Assembly: GCA_945900965.1 (NCBI GenBank)
Contig: CAMDKM010000030.1
Span: forward strand, 1 to 41,389
Length of the DNA stretch: 41,389 nt
From: Bordetella parapertussis
Lineage (GTDB): Bacteria > Pseudomonadota > Gammaproteobacteria > Burkholderiales > JACQAP01
Direction of reading: 5' to 3'
The position numbers and the translations under genes are program-made. Under the pieces are notes generated by a model. The model saw nothing but the letters and a program-made list of their open reading frames with translations. It did no database searches and was not told where the DNA came from. Below, one piece after another: positions 40,669 to 41,389 of the stretch. Every line of letters starts with the position of its first letter. Position 1 is the first letter of the stretch.

Positions 40669-41064
40669 CTAGTCAGCTTCGCGGTCCCACACTACGCGGA
40701 TTTCGCGGGTCTGCCCACTGAATTGCATTGATCCTGTCAGCGTAAGGCGCCCGCCTTCGAGCCTCGCGTTGCGCAGGTTCGAGACGCCGACGAGCTTTGG
40801 GTCGGAGCACAGCTTTAGGTGGTGGGTGACCACGGAGCTCCCCTCGTCTAAGGTGTAGTCGCCGTAGTAAGCGAAGTAGCTTTCGCCCATGATGTGGACG
40901 GAGACTTTTCCTTCCGCAGAATAATGCAGCACGCCGAGGGCGTTTCGCCCCATCGGGTACTCAACTCCTGTCGTATAGGACAGGAGACGCCAACGACCGA
41001 CGAGAACACTTCGCTTAAGGCGAACGCCCTCATGATTTGGCGAACCGTCACCATCCTCGTGCAT
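40669..41064 (-). CDS. Lipocalin-like domain protein, possibly shortened
   Basis: A 131-residue protein of the small lipocalin-like type: LVGRWRLLSYTTGVEYPMG, ALGVLHYSAEGKVSVHIM, YFAYYGDYTLDEG, VVTHHL, a later ARLEGGRLTLTG and a final VVWDREAD. In relatives about 20-25 residues come between the HIM and YFAYYG elements, and the loop before YPMG is longer too (from memory), so this copy looks internally shortened but still in frame. The ATG at 41064 adds 16 charged residues before the domain, so a start at GTG 41025 is also possible. Function unknown. Confidence 0.6.
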   Translation of the reverse strand: MHEDGDGSPNHEGVRLKRSVLVGRWRLLSYTTGVEYPMGRNALGVLHYSAEGKVSVHIMGESYFAYYGDYTLDEGSSVVTHHLKLCSDPKLVGVSNLRNARLEGGRLTLTGSMQFSGQTREIRVVWDREAD

Positions 41065-41389
41065 GTGCCACCCCGGAGCCTGTCGGACTTAGGATGATAC
41101 GGCTGCAACGGTGGGAGAGCGGTCCATATTTCGCCGCTTGCTCCTTACATAGTCCCGATATGCGCGTCGAAATCGTCAAAATCTGTCCTCGCTCTCCCAC
41201 CGTTTCGCTATCCAACACCTAGCCTGCATATTTCACCGTAATGTTTTTTCCCGTGGGAGTGTTCCAGATGAAGTTAGAAATGGCGCGTTTGACGATCTGA
41301 AGGGCACTTTCCAGCGGTTATTTTCTGTCTCACAAGATTGTCGGCAAAGCATCCCCCTCCCCGACATGGGTGGCGAGCCTGATTTGTGT
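41065..41389. other. Right-end gap with a 15-bp inverted repeat
   Basis: No gene was found. AACGGTGGGAGAGCG (41107-41121) and CGCTCTCCCACCGTT (41190-41204) are perfect reverse complements with 68 bases between. The left flank GAGCCTGTCGGACTTAGG (about 41075-41093) resembles sequences near insertion element ends, but no transposase is present. Sequence after 41230 has no recognisable feature to the window end. Confidence 0.45.

Overview
The window (about 60% G+C by eye, dense coding, little horizontal DNA) looks like a chromosomal segment of an environmental betaproteobacterium. The reasons are a RegB/RegA-type redox pair, a dusC, a long PldA-type outer-membrane phospholipase, an STY0301-like secreted protein, a secreted cysteine-rich copper-storage protein, and many short-chain dehydrogenases, luciferase-like monooxygenases and TauD/HpcH-type catabolic enzymes. 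The assignment is inferred from family composition, not from a marker gene. No rRNA, tRNA, CRISPR array, prophage or intact insertion sequence was seen.

Layout. 0.2-8.4 kb: copper-storage protein, an atypical SDR, a luciferase-like oxidoreductase, a GlpM-like membrane protein, an XRE regulator with a broken nucleotidyltransferase (toxin-antitoxin-like), then a divergent pair of HpcH/HpaI aldolase and Ldh2-type dehydrogenase, and a TauD/TfdA dioxygenase. 8.6-13 kb: a glutamine-synthetase-like ligase, an aldehyde dehydrogenase and an iron-type alcohol dehydrogenase on one strand, a set that fits gamma-glutamylation-based catabolism of an amine or amino alcohol. 13-18.6 kb: a gene-poor gap with a candidate small RNA, a LuxR-type remnant run tail-to-tail into a truncated secreted protein, an acyl-CoA ligase, a DMT exporter and a conserved hypothetical. 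18.6-25.1 kb: a membrane protein, a divergent MATE exporter, then a tight run of serine hydrolase, secreted YqgE paralogue and the 5-oxoprolinase genes pxpB-pxpC-pxpA, the last three coupled by short gaps or ATGA overlaps. 25.3-29.3 kb: SDR, PldA, STY0301-like protein, DsbA/FrnE-like oxidoreductase and an endonuclease/exonuclease/phosphatase protein, all on the plus strand. 29.4-32.1 kb: cupin, orphan ParA, dusC (minus). 32.5-33.9 kb: a broken regB-like kinase gene followed by a regA-like regulator. 34-40.2 kb: a Tat-type amidohydrolase, a second luciferase-like oxidoreductase coupled to a signal-less substrate-binding-fold protein, a DUF411 metal-binding protein, and a fused alpha-beta E1 dehydrogenase. 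The right end holds a shortened lipocalin-like gene and a gap with an inverted repeat.

Themes. Most genes are small-molecule catabolism or transport. At least three loci are visibly broken (nucleotidyltransferase, LuxR/secreted pair, RegB kinase). The gaps between 2.9 and 18.6 kb, and again near 38 kb, carry an unusual family of composite short tandem repeats made of two unrelated 7-8 base unit types joined in a fixed order. These repeats, a candidate small RNA, and a RegA/RegR-like dyad in front of the broken kinase gene are the observations I would look at first.
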